Position numbers and translations under genes: made by a program
Source: Cacconaster sp045599325
GTDB taxonomy: Bacteria > Bacteroidota > Bacteroidia > Bacteroidales > UBA932
Length of the DNA stretch: 64,000 bases
Direction: 5' to 3'
Assembly (NCBI GenBank): GCA_045599325.1
Contig: JAZRVT010000031.1
Span: forward strand, 62,001 to 126,000
The notes under the pieces: model-generated
The model's input: the letters and a program-made list of their open reading frames with translations, nothing else
The model's database searches: none
What the model was told of the DNA's origin: nothing
Part shown: positions 1-8,796 of the stretch, one piece after another
How positions within the stretch are numbered: position 1 is the first letter of the stretch
How the letters are laid out: every line of letters starts with the position of its first letter

Positions 1-629
1 AGCCTCCAGAGTTCATTGTCCTCCGGGCCGAAGATCGGGGAATCCATAAGCCTGTGGCCTATCATATCACTCTGGACAGTCACGAAGCCGCAGACCCGGT
101 ATGAGGCCGGGTGCTGGTTCTTTATGCTCTTTGCGATGCCGACTCCGCCCTCCCTGGTGCCGAACACCAGCACATTGCTGAACTTGGACTCTCTGGTGAA
201 CCTGTCGAAGGCAATCTTGATGACGACTCTCTCGAGCCACATCAGGATGATTGCGATAAGGGAGCCGAGCGCGAGGTCGTGGGCCGAGACGGCAGCCAGG
301 AATTCGTCGGTCTTGAAGCACCACCTCGCCAGCTGGACCAGCACGGAGCCGAGGAAAACCGCGCACCCCACCTTCCAGAGGTCAGTGAAGGAGGAGTATC
401 TGATGATGCCGGAGTAGGTCTTGAAAATCTTGAAGCCTATAAGGTAGAATACCAGATATATGACCAGTGAGAGGAGGTATGGCCAGAACACTGCGAATGC
501 GTGGGCGACCCCGTCATTGAACATATGGGCCAGAATCAGGCTCACTGTCACAATGATACAGTCGACCGCCAGCACGCACCAGTATGGAAGCGCTTTTCTG
601 CTGAAATGCCTTGATATAAAATCGGACAT
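1..629 (-). CDS. FlaA1/CapD-type polysaccharide biosynthesis protein, 5' part only (runs off the window)
   Basis: Open reading frame read from the ATG at 629 to the window edge with no stop (209 codons visible). The N-terminus has several hydrophobic membrane segments (about residues 17-35, 45-66, 90-100 and 120-135). These are followed by a nucleotide-binding-like strand and glycine turn, VLVFGTREGGVGIA, at about 150-163. This is the layout of membrane-bound nucleotide-sugar epimerase/dehydratases of the CapD/WbpM/FlaA1 family, which act on UDP-GlcNAc-type substrates for capsule, O-antigen or glycan synthesis. The catalytic SDR half lies outside the window, so the exact reaction cannot be told. 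A TAnnTTTG box at 655-662 precedes the gene. Confidence 0.8.
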   Translation of the reverse strand, partial: MSDFISRHFSRKALPYWCVLAVDCIIVTVSLILAHMFNDGVAHAFAVFWPYLLSLVIYLVFYLIGFKIFKTYSGIIRYSSFTDLWKVGCAVFLGSVLVQLARWCFKTDEFLAAVSAHDLALGSLIAIILMWLERVVIKIAFDRFTRESKFSNVLVFGTREGGVGIAKSIKNQHPASYRVCGFVTVQSDMIGHRLMDSPIFGPEDNELWR

Positions 630-654
630 AATTGGCTATACTGTTCAGAAATTG

Positions 655-662
655 CAAATATA
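655..662 (-). promoter_or_regulatory. -7 box (TATATTTG) of the FlaA1-type gene
   Basis: The minus strand reads TATATTTG, a full match to the Bacteroidetes TAnnTTTG element, 25 nt ahead of the ATG at 629. No clear -33 element is seen; that position lies in the 3' end of the neighbouring phosphatase gene. Confidence 0.6.
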
Positions 663-675
663 CTAATAAAAATTA

Positions 676-1950
676 TTAAAGTCCATTACCAGTCTTTTCC
701 GGTTTCTCCGCCCACCATTCTTTGAAGTCATCCCAGCGGTAGTACGGCCAGATGCCGGAGCCGAAAGGCAGGCGCGCCTCCTCACCGTTGAGCAGCATCT
801 TGAAGATGATGTCGTGGCCCGGGTTGCGGTAGAATACGAATTGGAGGTTCGCGGCCATCGGCACGTCGTTCATCTCGCACCACACCGGAATCTCGTCAGC
901 CTCTGTGCAGAGATGGTCGTAGCCGTTTACCCCCAGCACCATAAGCAGCGGCAGGAAGGAGGTGTCGTGGCCGAAGCGGAGGTCCGCCCCGCGTGTGCCC
1001 GAGGCGATGCGCGCGTCCGCAGCGGAGATCAGGTGGTCGACTATCGGCCTGTAGCCCGTGCGTGCCTGCCAGCCGTAGCAGTAGAACTGGAAGCAGTCTA
1101 TCTTCCACATAGCCACCTGCTCGTCGAAGGTGAAGAGGTCGATGAACTGGAGGTCGGTGTCGAGGCTCGGCATCCCGTGGGCGAAGAAGTTGAGGTAGTA
1201 GAGGAAATCCCACTGCTCCTCAGGCTTCAGAGTAATGTCAGTGTTGAGAAAGATGCGTCTGAGGATGGCGCGGTAGTCCACCGTGCGCTCGATATACTCC
1301 TGCCAGCTCTCCGAAATGCCGAGGGAGTCCTTCGCCACCTTCACCCTGAAGGGGTTGTCGCTGTGCTGCGGGAGGACCGCGTCGCGGCTGAGGCGGCCGA
1401 TGGTCTCGTAGATCTCCGCTGAAGGCTGGCAGTCGTTGAGCGCGAGGCAGAAAGAGGACATCGACATAATGCAGCGGCCGGCGGGCGACGAAGCCGCATT
1501 GACCACTGTCTCACCGTCGAAGACGCCCGGGAAGCGGGTGTATGTCAGCCTCGCTATGGCAGACTGCTGCTCCCACCCCTTGCGGGAGAGCTCGCCGGCT
1601 GAGTAGCGGATGGCCGGGTAGAGTTTCTGGAAGCGGGAGTAGAACTCACGTCCGCGAGGTGTGAGGTTGTTCGCGCTGTCGGCTGCGGCAAGCACCTCCC
1701 CGACCCTGTCGTAGAGGTCATCCTGCCAGGCGAACCTTGCGCCGTGCCTGCTGTAGTGGTTAATATAGAACGGCTCATATCCCTCAGGCACAGCAGTCAG
1801 CGGAGTGTTCTCCGCCGGACAGAGATAGTCGCATCCGTATAGCATTTCAGGGTGAGCCTTCAGGTCCTCGAGATAGTCGTAGTTCTGCGCGGCGGCACAG
1901 GTGCAGAGCAGCACTCCCGCAATTGCGCAGGCAAGTCCTTTGTTCTTCAT
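676..1950 (-). CDS. Secreted histidine phosphatase, MINPP/phytase-like (clade 2)
   Basis: 424 aa with a signal peptide (residues 1-21, ending CAAAQ). The phosphate-binding and nucleophile motif is YSRHGAR at residues 66-72, with His69 as the expected phospho-histidine. A second motif, FGHDTS at about 326-331, supplies His328-Asp329, the usual proton-donor pair of histidine acid phosphatases. Animal MINPP enzymes have HAE at this place; this protein has HD. The family removes phosphate from inositol polyphosphates or other phosphomonoesters in the periplasm or outside the cell. The substrate is inferred, not shown. The gene diverges from the gene at 2006, and the 55-nt gap holds promoter-like elements for both. 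Start chosen at the ATG that gives the signal peptide. Confidence 0.8.
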   Translation of the reverse strand: MKNKGLACAIAGVLLCTCAAAQNYDYLEDLKAHPEMLYGCDYLCPAENTPLTAVPEGYEPFYINHYSRHGARFAWQDDLYDRVGEVLAAADSANNLTPRGREFYSRFQKLYPAIRYSAGELSRKGWEQQSAIARLTYTRFPGVFDGETVVNAASSPAGRCIMSMSSFCLALNDCQPSAEIYETIGRLSRDAVLPQHSDNPFRVKVAKDSLGISESWQEYIERTVDYRAILRRIFLNTDITLKPEEQWDFLYYLNFFAHGMPSLDTDLQFIDLFTFDEQVAMWKIDCFQFYCYGWQARTGYRPIVDHLISAADARIASGTRGADLRFGHDTSFLPLLMVLGVNGYDHLCTEADEIPVWCEMNDVPMAANLQFVFYRNPGHDIIFKMLLNGEEARLPFGSGIWPYYRWDDFKEWWAEKPEKTGNGL

Positions 1951-1993
1951 AGCCTTGTTTCAGTCTGGAAGTGTAAAGTTACCCATTTTTGAA

Positions 1994-2001
1994 TACATTT
2001 G
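1994..2001 (+). promoter_or_regulatory. -7 box (TACATTTG) 4 nt from the start codon
   Basis: TACATTTG matches TAnnTTTG, and the ATG of the next gene is at 2006, only 4 nt later. Transcription should begin at or next to the start codon, so the mRNA may be leaderless. The complementary strand carries a weak divergent promoter (TTG, 20 nt, TAACTTTA) for the phosphatase gene. Confidence 0.55.
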
Positions 2002-2005
2002 CAAC

Positions 2006-3106
2006 ATGAAACGCATCATTATTCTTCTGGCCGCAGCTGTTCTTGGAACAACCGGCCTCTCGGCACAATACAAAGATTTCACCTACGACGACAACGGCAG
2101 CCGCTACAAGCTCTACCAGATTGACCAGTACGAAGACGGCTCCACTGTCTTTTTCTTCACCATCACTTCAGATGGTAGCAGGGAAACCTTTATGGTTGAC
2201 GACAATACGAGCATCGTAGTCGACGGCTCATTCAAGAAAATCCGCATCGCCACGACAGGCAATATCCCCTTCTCCAGCGAGAACAGGGCAGCCATTCTCG
2301 AGCACGAGGGGGACATCCTCACCTTCGTCCTCGAGTTCGACAACGTGCCTCTCGACAAGACCTTCAGCATAGTCGAGAACCCTAACAGGCAGAACCCGCT
2401 GATGTTCAACTTCAGCAACATCAAGGTCAACACAGAGGCGAAGAGCGAGAAGATCGACATCGTCGAATTCCTCAACTACAGCGACTATGTGACCACCGGC
2501 ACCTTCGAGAAGGGAGGCAACAGATACCGCTTCTACGATGTCAACGGAGTCTCTGTGGCAGCCTGCCTCACCGAGGACTGGATTGACCTCACCAGAGTGG
2601 CCCGCGTAGACGTCATCGTCGAGAACTTCTCCGGCCACGTGGTCAACTTCTCCACCTCCAACATCAGGGCCGTCGCCACCAAGAACCGCAAGAAAGGCAA
2701 CTTCGAATCCTGCCCGCTCTACAGCGTAAGCGACTATGACGCCCTCGTCCGCTCGCAGAACGCCTCCAGCGAATACCTCTACAAGAGCGAGGTGAACCGC
2801 ACCGCAGACGACGTCAGGGACTTCCGCCGCAAGCACGTGTCGACCGACGACATCGCCGGCACCCTCGCCCTCAGCGCCCTCGAAGCCATCATCAGGACCT
2901 CCGACCAGGAGAAGATCGACGGCTACAGGCAAGACCTCGAGAAGCAGCGCCAGCGCACCTGGGACAACTACCTCCAGTCCGTCACCCTCCAACCTGACGA
3001 GACCTACGGCGGATTCTTCGGATTCCACAGGAAGGCCTCATACGAGGAGTACCACCTGATCTTCAACGTCAACGGGCACAACTACGAGTTCTCTTTCGTA
3101 AGCTAG
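2006..3106 (+). CDS. Secreted protein of unknown function, first gene of a TonB-receptor operon
   Basis: 366 aa. The ATG at 2006 gives a clean signal peptide (about residues 1-22, ending LSAQ); an in-frame start further upstream would bury it. The mature protein is hydrophilic, with two similar beta-rich stretches (about 25-70 and 165-200, each with a G-x-R-Y-[KR]-[LF]-Y segment), which may be a repeated fold. A charged, probably helical segment follows at about 260-325. I recognise no named family. It ends 5 nt before the TonB receptor gene, so the two are very likely co-transcribed and may act together at the cell surface. Confidence 0.75.
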   Translation: MKRIIILLAAAVLGTTGLSAQYKDFTYDDNGSRYKLYQIDQYEDGSTVFFFTITSDGSRETFMVDDNTSIVVDGSFKKIRIATTGNIPFSSENRAAILEHEGDILTFVLEFDNVPLDKTFSIVENPNRQNPLMFNFSNIKVNTEAKSEKIDIVEFLNYSDYVTTGTFEKGGNRYRFYDVNGVSVAACLTEDWIDLTRVARVDVIVENFSGHVVNFSTSNIRAVATKNRKKGNFESCPLYSVSDYDALVRSQNASSEYLYKSEVNRTADDVRDFRRKHVSTDDIAGTLALSALEAIIRTSDQEKIDGYRQDLEKQRQRTWDNYLQSVTLQPDETYGGFFGFHRKASYEEYHLIFNVNGHNYEFSFVS

Positions 3107-3111
3107 CGGCT

Positions 3112-5475
3112 ATGCGCAGACATCTTCTGACACTGACCTGCATCGTCCTGCTGGTCTGCAGCAGCGTCTTCTTCCCGGGAGGCTCCGCTCAGGCGCAGCA
3201 GAGGAAGGTCACGCTCAGCGGCTATGTCAGGGACGCCTCCTCCGGGGAGATGGTCATCGGCGCAGTGGTCAACCCGGCCGCCTCCACGGTCGGCGCAGTG
3301 ACCAACACCTATGGTTTCTACTCTCTCGAGCTGCCCGCCGGCAGCTATCGTATCTGTTGTTCATCGCTCGGCTATGCCTCTGACACACTGCAGATTGACC
3401 TCACGGCCGCCAGGAAGCAGGACTTCTCTCTGAAGCCCGAGACCCTCGCGCTTGACGAGGCTGTGGTGGTTGCCACCTCCAAGCAGGACCGCCTGCGCAA
3501 GGCGGAGATGGGTGTGGCGAGCATCTCCGGCAACCTGGCCAAGATGGTCCCTGTGCTCTTCGGCGAGACCGACATAATCAAGGTGATCCAGATGATGCCG
3601 GGAGTGCAGTCGCCGAGCGAGGGGTCGACAGGCTTCAGCGTGCGCGGCGGCGGCGTGGACCAGAACCTGATACTGATGGACGAGGCCCCGGTCTACAACG
3701 CAGGCCACTTCCTCGGCTTCTTCTCGGTCTTCAACAACGACGCTGTCAAGACCGCTGACCTCTACAAGGGCGACATCGCGGCCAAATACGGAGGCCGCCT
3801 CTCCTCCCTGCTCGACGTCCACACCATCGACGGCAACCTGCAGGAGTTCGGAGGCTCCGCAAGCATCGGCCTGATCTCCTCTAAACTGCTGCTGGAAGGG
3901 CCGGTAGTTCGGGAGAAGGCAAGCTTTATGGTGGCGGCGCGGCGCACCTACATCGACCTCTTCTTCCCCCTCTTCAAGGGGCTCAAGGGGGACCGGATGT
4001 TCTTCTACGACGTCAACGCCAAGGCCAACTGGATAATCGACGACAACAACCGCATCTACCTGAGCGTCTTCAGCGGCGAGGACATCTTCGGCCTGCACAA
4101 CAGCGATATGACCGACATCGATATGGAGATGAACTTCTCCAACAACACCCAGTCGCTCCGCTGGAACCACGTCTTCTCGCCGAAGCTCTTCGCCAATTTC
4201 ACGCTGCTCAACTCGCTCTACGACTACGGGATGCAGCTTAAATACTCGGCCACTGACATCGACTTCCTCTCCCACCTGAACAGCCAGGGCGGCAAGGCCG
4301 ATTTCACCCTCTACGCCGACTCGCGCAACACAGTCGGATTCGGAGTGCAGGCCACCCGCTACTCCATCAGCCCGGCAGAACTCTCGCCTGAGACCGAGGG
4401 CATCTTCGGGGAGTACGCCTACCCCGAGACCCACGCCGCCGAGGAGGGCGTCTATCTGCAGAACGATATGAAGGCCGCCTCCTGGCTCTCGCTGCGCTAC
4501 GGGGTCAGAGTGTCGCACTTCAGCACCTTCGGGCAGGCATTCCAGCGCTATTATCTTCCGGACCACTCACTGGACAGGATTGTGGAGTTCGCGCGCGGAC
4601 GGCGCATCAAGGACTGGTGGGGGTTCGAGCCGCGCCTCTCCTCCTCCTTCAATCTGAGCCGCTCCTTCTCGATCAAGGCCGCCTACAGCCGCAATGTGCA
4701 GTATATCCAGCAGGCTGTCTTCAGCATATCGGGCTCGCCGCTCGACATCTGGTTCACGGCCTCGCCGAATGTCAGGCCGCAGATCTCCGACCAGTTCTCT
4801 TTCGGTCTCTTCAAGAATTTCGCCCGCGACGCCCTCGAGACTTCAGTCGAGCTTTTCTACAAGGACAACAAGAACACCATCGACTTCAAGGACCACCCCG
4901 ATGTAATTATGAATGAGGATATGGAGGCGGAGCTCAGGAGCGGCAGCTCTTACGCCTGCGGTGCGGAGTTTATGGTGAAATACGACTGGAAGAAGTTCAA
5001 CGGCTGGGTCGGATACACCTGGTCCAAGGCACAGTACAAGATTCCGGAGATCAACGGCGGACGGCCGTACGACTCGCCGATGAACCACAGGCACAGCCTG
5101 TCGGTGGTGGCGTCGTACTCTTTCACGAAGCGGCTGTCGGCTTCAGCCGACTGGGTCTACTACAGCGGGGCTCCGACGACTTATCCTGCGGGTGTCTATG
5201 AGGTCGGGGGAGCACGCATCCCGCTCTACTCTGACCGCAATGAGGACAAGTTCCCGGACTATCACAGGCTGGACCTCTCGCTCACACTGCAGGGCGGCAG
5301 GGTGCCCGTCGGGGAGCGCTGGCACGGTGAATGGAATCTCTCCGTCTACAATGTCTACAGCCGCCACAACGCCTGGGCTCTGGATTTCCGCTACGACGAC
5401 GCCGGCGAGCTCCATACCAGCAAATACTACCTCTTCACCATCGTCCCATCCCTCTCCTACACCCTGAAGTTCTGA
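3112..5475 (+). CDS. TonB-dependent outer-membrane receptor with carboxypeptidase-like regulatory domain
   Basis: 787 aa. A signal peptide (about residues 1-28) is followed by a carboxypeptidase-regulatory-like beta domain (about 32-115, with the GxVVNPAAST and YGFYSLELPAG strands). A TonB plug follows (about 125-240, including PGVQSPSEGSTGFSVRGGG and the LYKGDIAAKYGGRLSS segment), then a beta-barrel to the C-terminus, which ends in LKF. It takes up a bound ligand across the outer membrane using TonB energy; the ligand is unknown. It lacks a SusD partner and instead overlaps a DUF4249 lipoprotein gene by 1 nt (TGATG). That pairing is common in Bacteroidetes. Confidence 0.93.
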   Translation: MRRHLLTLTCIVLLVCSSVFFPGGSAQAQQRKVTLSGYVRDASSGEMVIGAVVNPAASTVGAVTNTYGFYSLELPAGSYRICCSSLGYASDTLQIDLTAARKQDFSLKPETLALDEAVVVATSKQDRLRKAEMGVASISGNLAKMVPVLFGETDIIKVIQMMPGVQSPSEGSTGFSVRGGGVDQNLILMDEAPVYNAGHFLGFFSVFNNDAVKTADLYKGDIAAKYGGRLSSLLDVHTIDGNLQEFGGSASIGLISSKLLLEGPVVREKASFMVAARRTYIDLFFPLFKGLKGDRMFFYDVNAKANWIIDDNNRIYLSVFSGEDIFGLHNSDMTDIDMEMNFSNNTQSLRWNHVFSPKLFANFTLLNSLYDYGMQLKYSATDIDFLSHLNSQGGKADFTLYADSRNTVGFGVQATRYSISPAELSPETEGIFGEYAYPETHAAEEGVYLQNDMKAASWLSLRYGVRVSHFSTFGQAFQRYYLPDHSLDRIVEFARGRRIKDWWGFEPRLSSSFNLSRSFSIKAAYSRNVQYIQQAVFSISGSPLDIWFTASPNVRPQISDQFSFGLFKNFARDALETSVELFYKDNKNTIDFKDHPDVIMNEDMEAELRSGSSYACGAEFMVKYDWKKFNGWVGYTWSKAQYKIPEINGGRPYDSPMNHRHSLSVVASYSFTKRLSASADWVYYSGAPTTYPAGVYEVGGARIPLYSDRNEDKFPDYHRLDLSLTLQGGRVPVGERWHGEWNLSVYNVYSRHNAWALDFRYDDAGELHTSKYYLFTIVPSLSYTLKF

Positions 5476-6575
5476 TGAAACATATAACAATAAATACTAC
5501 AAAGACAGCAGCAGCGGCGCGTGCGCGGGCCTCGCAGCAAAGGCGAGGGCAGTTTTCTCAAGGGCGGCCCAGCCGCCCGCGGCTGATAGCGGGGGGACCG
5601 CAAGCGCAGCGCAGCGGTGGGATGAGCCCGAAGGGCGAAGCCATACTGATACTCGCATTCTCGCTGCTCATCTCCTCCTGCGTCGAAGACTACACCGTCA
5701 AAGTCGACAAATCATCCTCCACAGTCCTCATCGTCGACGCCCTCCTCACCACCGACACCGTCGCCCACCGCGTAAAACTCACCACATCAGTCCCATACGG
5801 CGGCCTCACCCAAGGCGCACCCGTCGTATCAGGCGCCAGAGTCACCCTCGACAACGGCAGCAGCCCCATCACCCTCCTCGAAGACGGAGAGACCGGCTGC
5901 TACTACACACCCGACGACTACTACGGCGAAGAAGGAAAGACCTACAGACTCTCAATCGACGCCGAAATCAACGGCGAAACCGGCCATTACGAAGCAATAG
6001 AGACAATGCCCGAAAAAGGCATCCGCGCCGATGCATTCGACTACTACAAGATGATGGACTCCCTCTGGGTATTCGCCATCTGGGGCCAGGACCTCCCGGG
6101 CATCATCAGCCACTACGGAGGAGAACTCGTCGTCCACGGCGAGCGCAAGCCATATACAGGATGGGTCTTCATCGACGGCTCCGATATGTTCGACGGCAAC
6201 TACCTCGAGTGCGGAGAATACCTCTTCTATACCTGCAAGACATACACCTCCGACCTCCCCACCGGCTCCCCCGTACCGACCCCGCTCGTCAAGGGAGACG
6301 TAGTCACACTCTACTTCTACTCGATGGCCGACTTCTTCTACCAATGGTTTATGTCGATGGCCACAGAATCCTTCGTCCATATCCCGATGTTCAGCCCCCA
6401 GCCAGCAAACATCGCCTCCAACATCCGCTGCACCGACGACGAAGACCGCAGCGTCTACGGCGTCTTCGGCCTCGCCAACCTGACAAAGATCTCAGTCACC
6501 ATCGACAATCCCGACCGCACCCGCCTCGACCTGATGCGCGACCACGGGATGTTCCCCTTCGGCCCGTCCCGATAA
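5475..6575 (+). CDS. DUF4249-family lipoprotein with a repeat-derived N-terminal extension
   Basis: 366 aa from the ATG at 5475, which overlaps the receptor stop codon. The body (VDKSSSTVLIVDALLTTDT, then beta-rich segments with DxxYGEEGKTYRLSI) fits the DUF4249 lipoproteins that partner FecA-like TonB receptors on the periplasmic or surface side. The signal peptide core ILILAFSLLISSC has its lipid-attachment Cys at residue 69 from this start, or residue 20 from an alternative ATG at 5622. Residues 11-50 are Arg/Ala/Gly-rich and are encoded by a GC-rich repeat (see 5511-5640) lying in frame between the coupled start and the hydrophobic core. Which start is used cannot be told from sequence. 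The 3' end meets folD tail to tail. Confidence 0.8.
   Translation: MKHITINTTKTAAAARARASQQRRGQFSQGRPSRPRLIAGGPQAQRSGGMSPKGEAILILAFSLLISSCVEDYTVKVDKSSSTVLIVDALLTTDTVAHRVKLTTSVPYGGLTQGAPVVSGARVTLDNGSSPITLLEDGETGCYYTPDDYYGEEGKTYRLSIDAEINGETGHYEAIETMPEKGIRADAFDYYKMMDSLWVFAIWGQDLPGIISHYGGELVVHGERKPYTGWVFIDGSDMFDGNYLECGEYLFYTCKTYTSDLPTGSPVPTPLVKGDVVTLYFYSMADFFYQWFMSMATESFVHIPMFSPQPANIASNIRCTDDEDRSVYGVFGLANLTKISVTIDNPDRTRLDLMRDHGMFPFGPSR
5511..5640. repeat. GC-rich repeat copy A, inside the DUF4249 coding region
   Basis: Starts with AGCGGCGCGTGCGC (5513-5526), which is also present at 6587-6600 and nearly so in the arrays at 27391 and 33734. A GC-rich stretch with short inverted arms follows (for example GGGCGGC and GCCGCCC around 5572-5585). 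It is translated in frame as a basic Arg/Ala/Gly-rich segment. The 3' border is judged by where the lipoprotein hydrophobic core begins. Confidence 0.6.
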
Positions 6576-6584
6576 AACCAGCCG

Positions 6585-6607
6585 GCAGCGGCGCGTGCGC
6601 AAGCCTG
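6585..6607. repeat. GC-rich repeat copy B, after the DUF4249 stop codon
   Basis: A short copy sharing the 14-mer AGCGGCGCGTGCGC with copy A. It occupies the 44-nt convergent junction between the DUF4249 gene and folD, so copies A and B bracket the lipoprotein gene. Confidence 0.6.
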
Positions 6608-6619
6608 GGGAATCAGTGT

Positions 6620-7483
6620 CTAGAAGTGCTGCTTGAAGCACTCGATGGTGTTCTGCATCAGCATCGTGATGGTCATCGGACCGACTCCGCCAGGGACCGG
6701 TGTGATCCACCCGGCTACCTCTGATGCTGCCTCGAAATCGACGTCCCCCACTAGGCGGCTGTTGCCTTCTGCGTCAGCGGTGCGGTTGATTCCCACGTCG
6801 ATGACGACTGCGCCTGGCTTGACCATATCGGCTGTGATCATCTTCGGACGGCCGACTGCCGCTACGAGAATGTCTGCCTGACGGGTCACTTCTGCCAGAT
6901 TCTGTGTACGTGAATGGGCGACGGTGACGGTGGCGTTGCGGTCAAGCAGCAGTTTCGCAACCGGCTTGCCGACGATGTTGCTGCGGCCTACTACCACTGC
7001 CTTCTTGCCGGAGATCTCTATACCTGTGGTCTCTATCATCTTGATGATGCCCTTCGGAGTGCACGGGATGACTGCCGGGCGGCCGAGCCAGAGGTTGGCG
7101 ACGTTCTGCGGATGGAATCCGTCGACGTCCTTTCCGATGGCGATGGCATCGATCACGCGGTCTTCATTGATATGCTTCGGCAGCGGGAGCTGGACGAGCA
7201 CGCCGTCAACGGCATTGTCTGCGTTAAGGCCTGCAATCACCTCCAGCAGAGCGGCTTCTGAGATCTCTTCCGGCAATTCGACAAGGCGGCTGTCCATTCC
7301 TACATAGCCGGCGGCCTTGATCTTGCCGCGTACATAGGAGCGGCTTGCGGGGTTGTCGCCCACGATGATGACTGCCAGGCAGGGCTTGCGGCCGTATTCT
7401 GCCTCTAATGCGGGGATCTGCTGCTTCATGCTGTCCTTAATGGAGAGGGACAGCTCTTTTCCGTCGATGATTCTGCTGGTCAT
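6620..7483 (-). CDS. folD: Methylenetetrahydrofolate dehydrogenase / methenyltetrahydrofolate cyclohydrolase
   Basis: 287 aa, normal for FolD. Interconverts 5,10-methylene-THF, 5,10-methenyl-THF and 10-formyl-THF in the cytoplasm with NAD(P). Visible signatures are Tyr50...Lys54 (YVRGK, the catalytic Lys position), DGVLVQLPLP (about 92-101), the nucleotide-binding loop GRSNIVGKP (about 165-173) and TPVPGGVGPMT near the C-terminus. It is the last gene of the purine operon, where it supplies the 10-formyl-THF used by PurN and PurH. A TAGTTTTG box at 7504-7511 in the 35-nt gap after purD may give it a second promoter. Confidence 0.96.
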   Translation of the reverse strand: MTSRIIDGKELSLSIKDSMKQQIPALEAEYGRKPCLAVIIVGDNPASRSYVRGKIKAAGYVGMDSRLVELPEEISEAALLEVIAGLNADNAVDGVLVQLPLPKHINEDRVIDAIAIGKDVDGFHPQNVANLWLGRPAVIPCTPKGIIKMIETTGIEISGKKAVVVGRSNIVGKPVAKLLLDRNATVTVAHSRTQNLAEVTRQADILVAAVGRPKMITADMVKPGAVVIDVGINRTADAEGNSRLVGDVDFEAASEVAGWITPVPGGVGPMTITMLMQNTIECFKQHF

Positions 7484-7503
7484 AGCGCAAATGTTTCAAA
7501 GTG

Positions 7504-7511
7504 CAAAACTA
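7504..7511 (-). promoter_or_regulatory. Possible internal promoter for folD (TAGTTTTG)
   Basis: The minus strand reads TAGTTTTG, matching TAnnTTTG, 20 nt ahead of the folD ATG and just past the purD stop codon. It would let folD be made apart from the purine operon. Confidence 0.4.
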
Positions 7512-7518
7512 CGAAATT

Positions 7519-8775
7519 CTATCTTGCCCAGTGGGCGATGTCGGAGCGGTGGAAGAGGTTGTCGCAGCTGACACGCGAGACGGCCTCATAGACAGAGTCG
7601 ACGGTCTCCGCGAGACTGCGCCCGCGCCCAACGACCATCAGGACACGGCCGCCGGCGGTGACGAACTTGCCATCATCATTGATCTTCGTGCCCATATGGA
7701 TAGCGCGGCAGCCGCCGAGAGCATCCAGTCCGCCGATCTCGAAGCCCTTCTGGTATGAGCCCGGATAGCCCTTGGAGGCGAGCACCACGCCCATAGCCAC
7801 ATCGTCGGACCAGACCGGAGCCTCCTCCAGCGGACGTCCGTCGGCCACAGCCTCGAATATCTCGAGGATGTCGGAGTCCAGAAGCGGCAGCACGACCTCA
7901 GTCTCAGGGTCGCCGAAGCGTGCGTTGAACTCTATGACCTTGATTCCGGCAGCAGTCTTCATCAGACCGCCGTAGAGCACGCCGGAAAGCGGGCAGCCGC
8001 GGTCGGCCATAGCGGCGGCGGCGCGGCAGAGGATCTCGCTGTATGCGAATTTCTCATCCTCAGGAGTGATGAACGGCAGACCTGTGTAGGCGCCCATACC
8101 GCCGGTATTCGGCCCCTTGTCGCCGTCGAAAGCGCGCTTGTGGTCCTGCGAGAGCGGCATCGGATAGACGCGCCTGCCGTCCACAAAGCACATAAAGGAG
8201 AACTCCGGCCCCTCGAGATACTCCTCGACCACAACCTTGCCGCTGCCGAAGGCCTCGTCCTGAAGCATCGACTTCAGCGCAGCGTCAGCCTCAGCGAGGT
8301 CAGCCGCCACGACGACCCCCTTGCCCGCTGCGAGTCCGTCGTACTTCAGCACGGCCGGGAAGGGGCGCGAAGAGACATACTCCAGCGCCTTGCCGTAGTC
8401 GGAGAAGGTGGTGTATGATGCAGTCGGGATGCCTGCCTCAGCCATCAGCACCTTGGCGAACTCCTTGCTGCTCTCGATGCGGGTGGCCTCCGCCGTATGG
8501 CCGAATATCCTGAGTCCGGAAGCACGGAAAAGGTCCACGATGCCGGCAGAGAGTGCAGCCTCAGGCCCCACCACTGTGAGATCTATCTCCTCCGTCAGTG
8601 CGAATTCGCAGAGAGCGTGGATGTCAGTGTCCTTGATTGGAAGGCATACCGCCTGCTGTGCGATGCCGGCATTGCCCGGGGCACAGTAGATGACAGGCTG
8701 CTGCGGACTGCGCGCGAGAGCGTCAACGATTGCGTGTTCGCGGCCGCCGCCGCCGACTACTAGAACCTTTTTCAT
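7519..8775 (-). CDS. purD: Phosphoribosylamine-glycine ligase (GAR synthetase)
   Basis: 418 aa, full length. Joins phosphoribosylamine to glycine with ATP, the second step of purine synthesis. The N-terminus MKKVLVVGGGGREHA is the family signature. The ATP-grasp domain shows PAVLKYDGLAAGKGVVVA (about 139-156), and a later GGLMKTAAGIKVIEFNARFGDPE segment (about 264-286) carries the metal-binding Glu/Asn of the family. It lies 21 nt after purH and 35 nt before folD on the same strand. PurD uses the phosphoribosylamine that the altered PurF of this operon is expected to make. Confidence 0.97.
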   Translation of the reverse strand: MKKVLVVGGGGREHAIVDALARSPQQPVIYCAPGNAGIAQQAVCLPIKDTDIHALCEFALTEEIDLTVVGPEAALSAGIVDLFRASGLRIFGHTAEATRIESSKEFAKVLMAEAGIPTASYTTFSDYGKALEYVSSRPFPAVLKYDGLAAGKGVVVAADLAEADAALKSMLQDEAFGSGKVVVEEYLEGPEFSFMCFVDGRRVYPMPLSQDHKRAFDGDKGPNTGGMGAYTGLPFITPEDEKFAYSEILCRAAAAMADRGCPLSGVLYGGLMKTAAGIKVIEFNARFGDPETEVVLPLLDSDILEIFEAVADGRPLEEAPVWSDDVAMGVVLASKGYPGSYQKGFEIGGLDALGGCRAIHMGTKINDDGKFVTAGGRVLMVVGRGRSLAETVDSVYEAVSRVSCDNLFHRSDIAHWAR

Positions 8776-8796
8776 TGCTTTACAGTTTTATTCAGA

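Noticed and set aside
3361..4566. 401-codon open frame on the minus strand opposite the TonB receptor
   Set aside because: Shadow of the receptor gene; low-complexity Val/Glu/Leu-rich translation and no start region.
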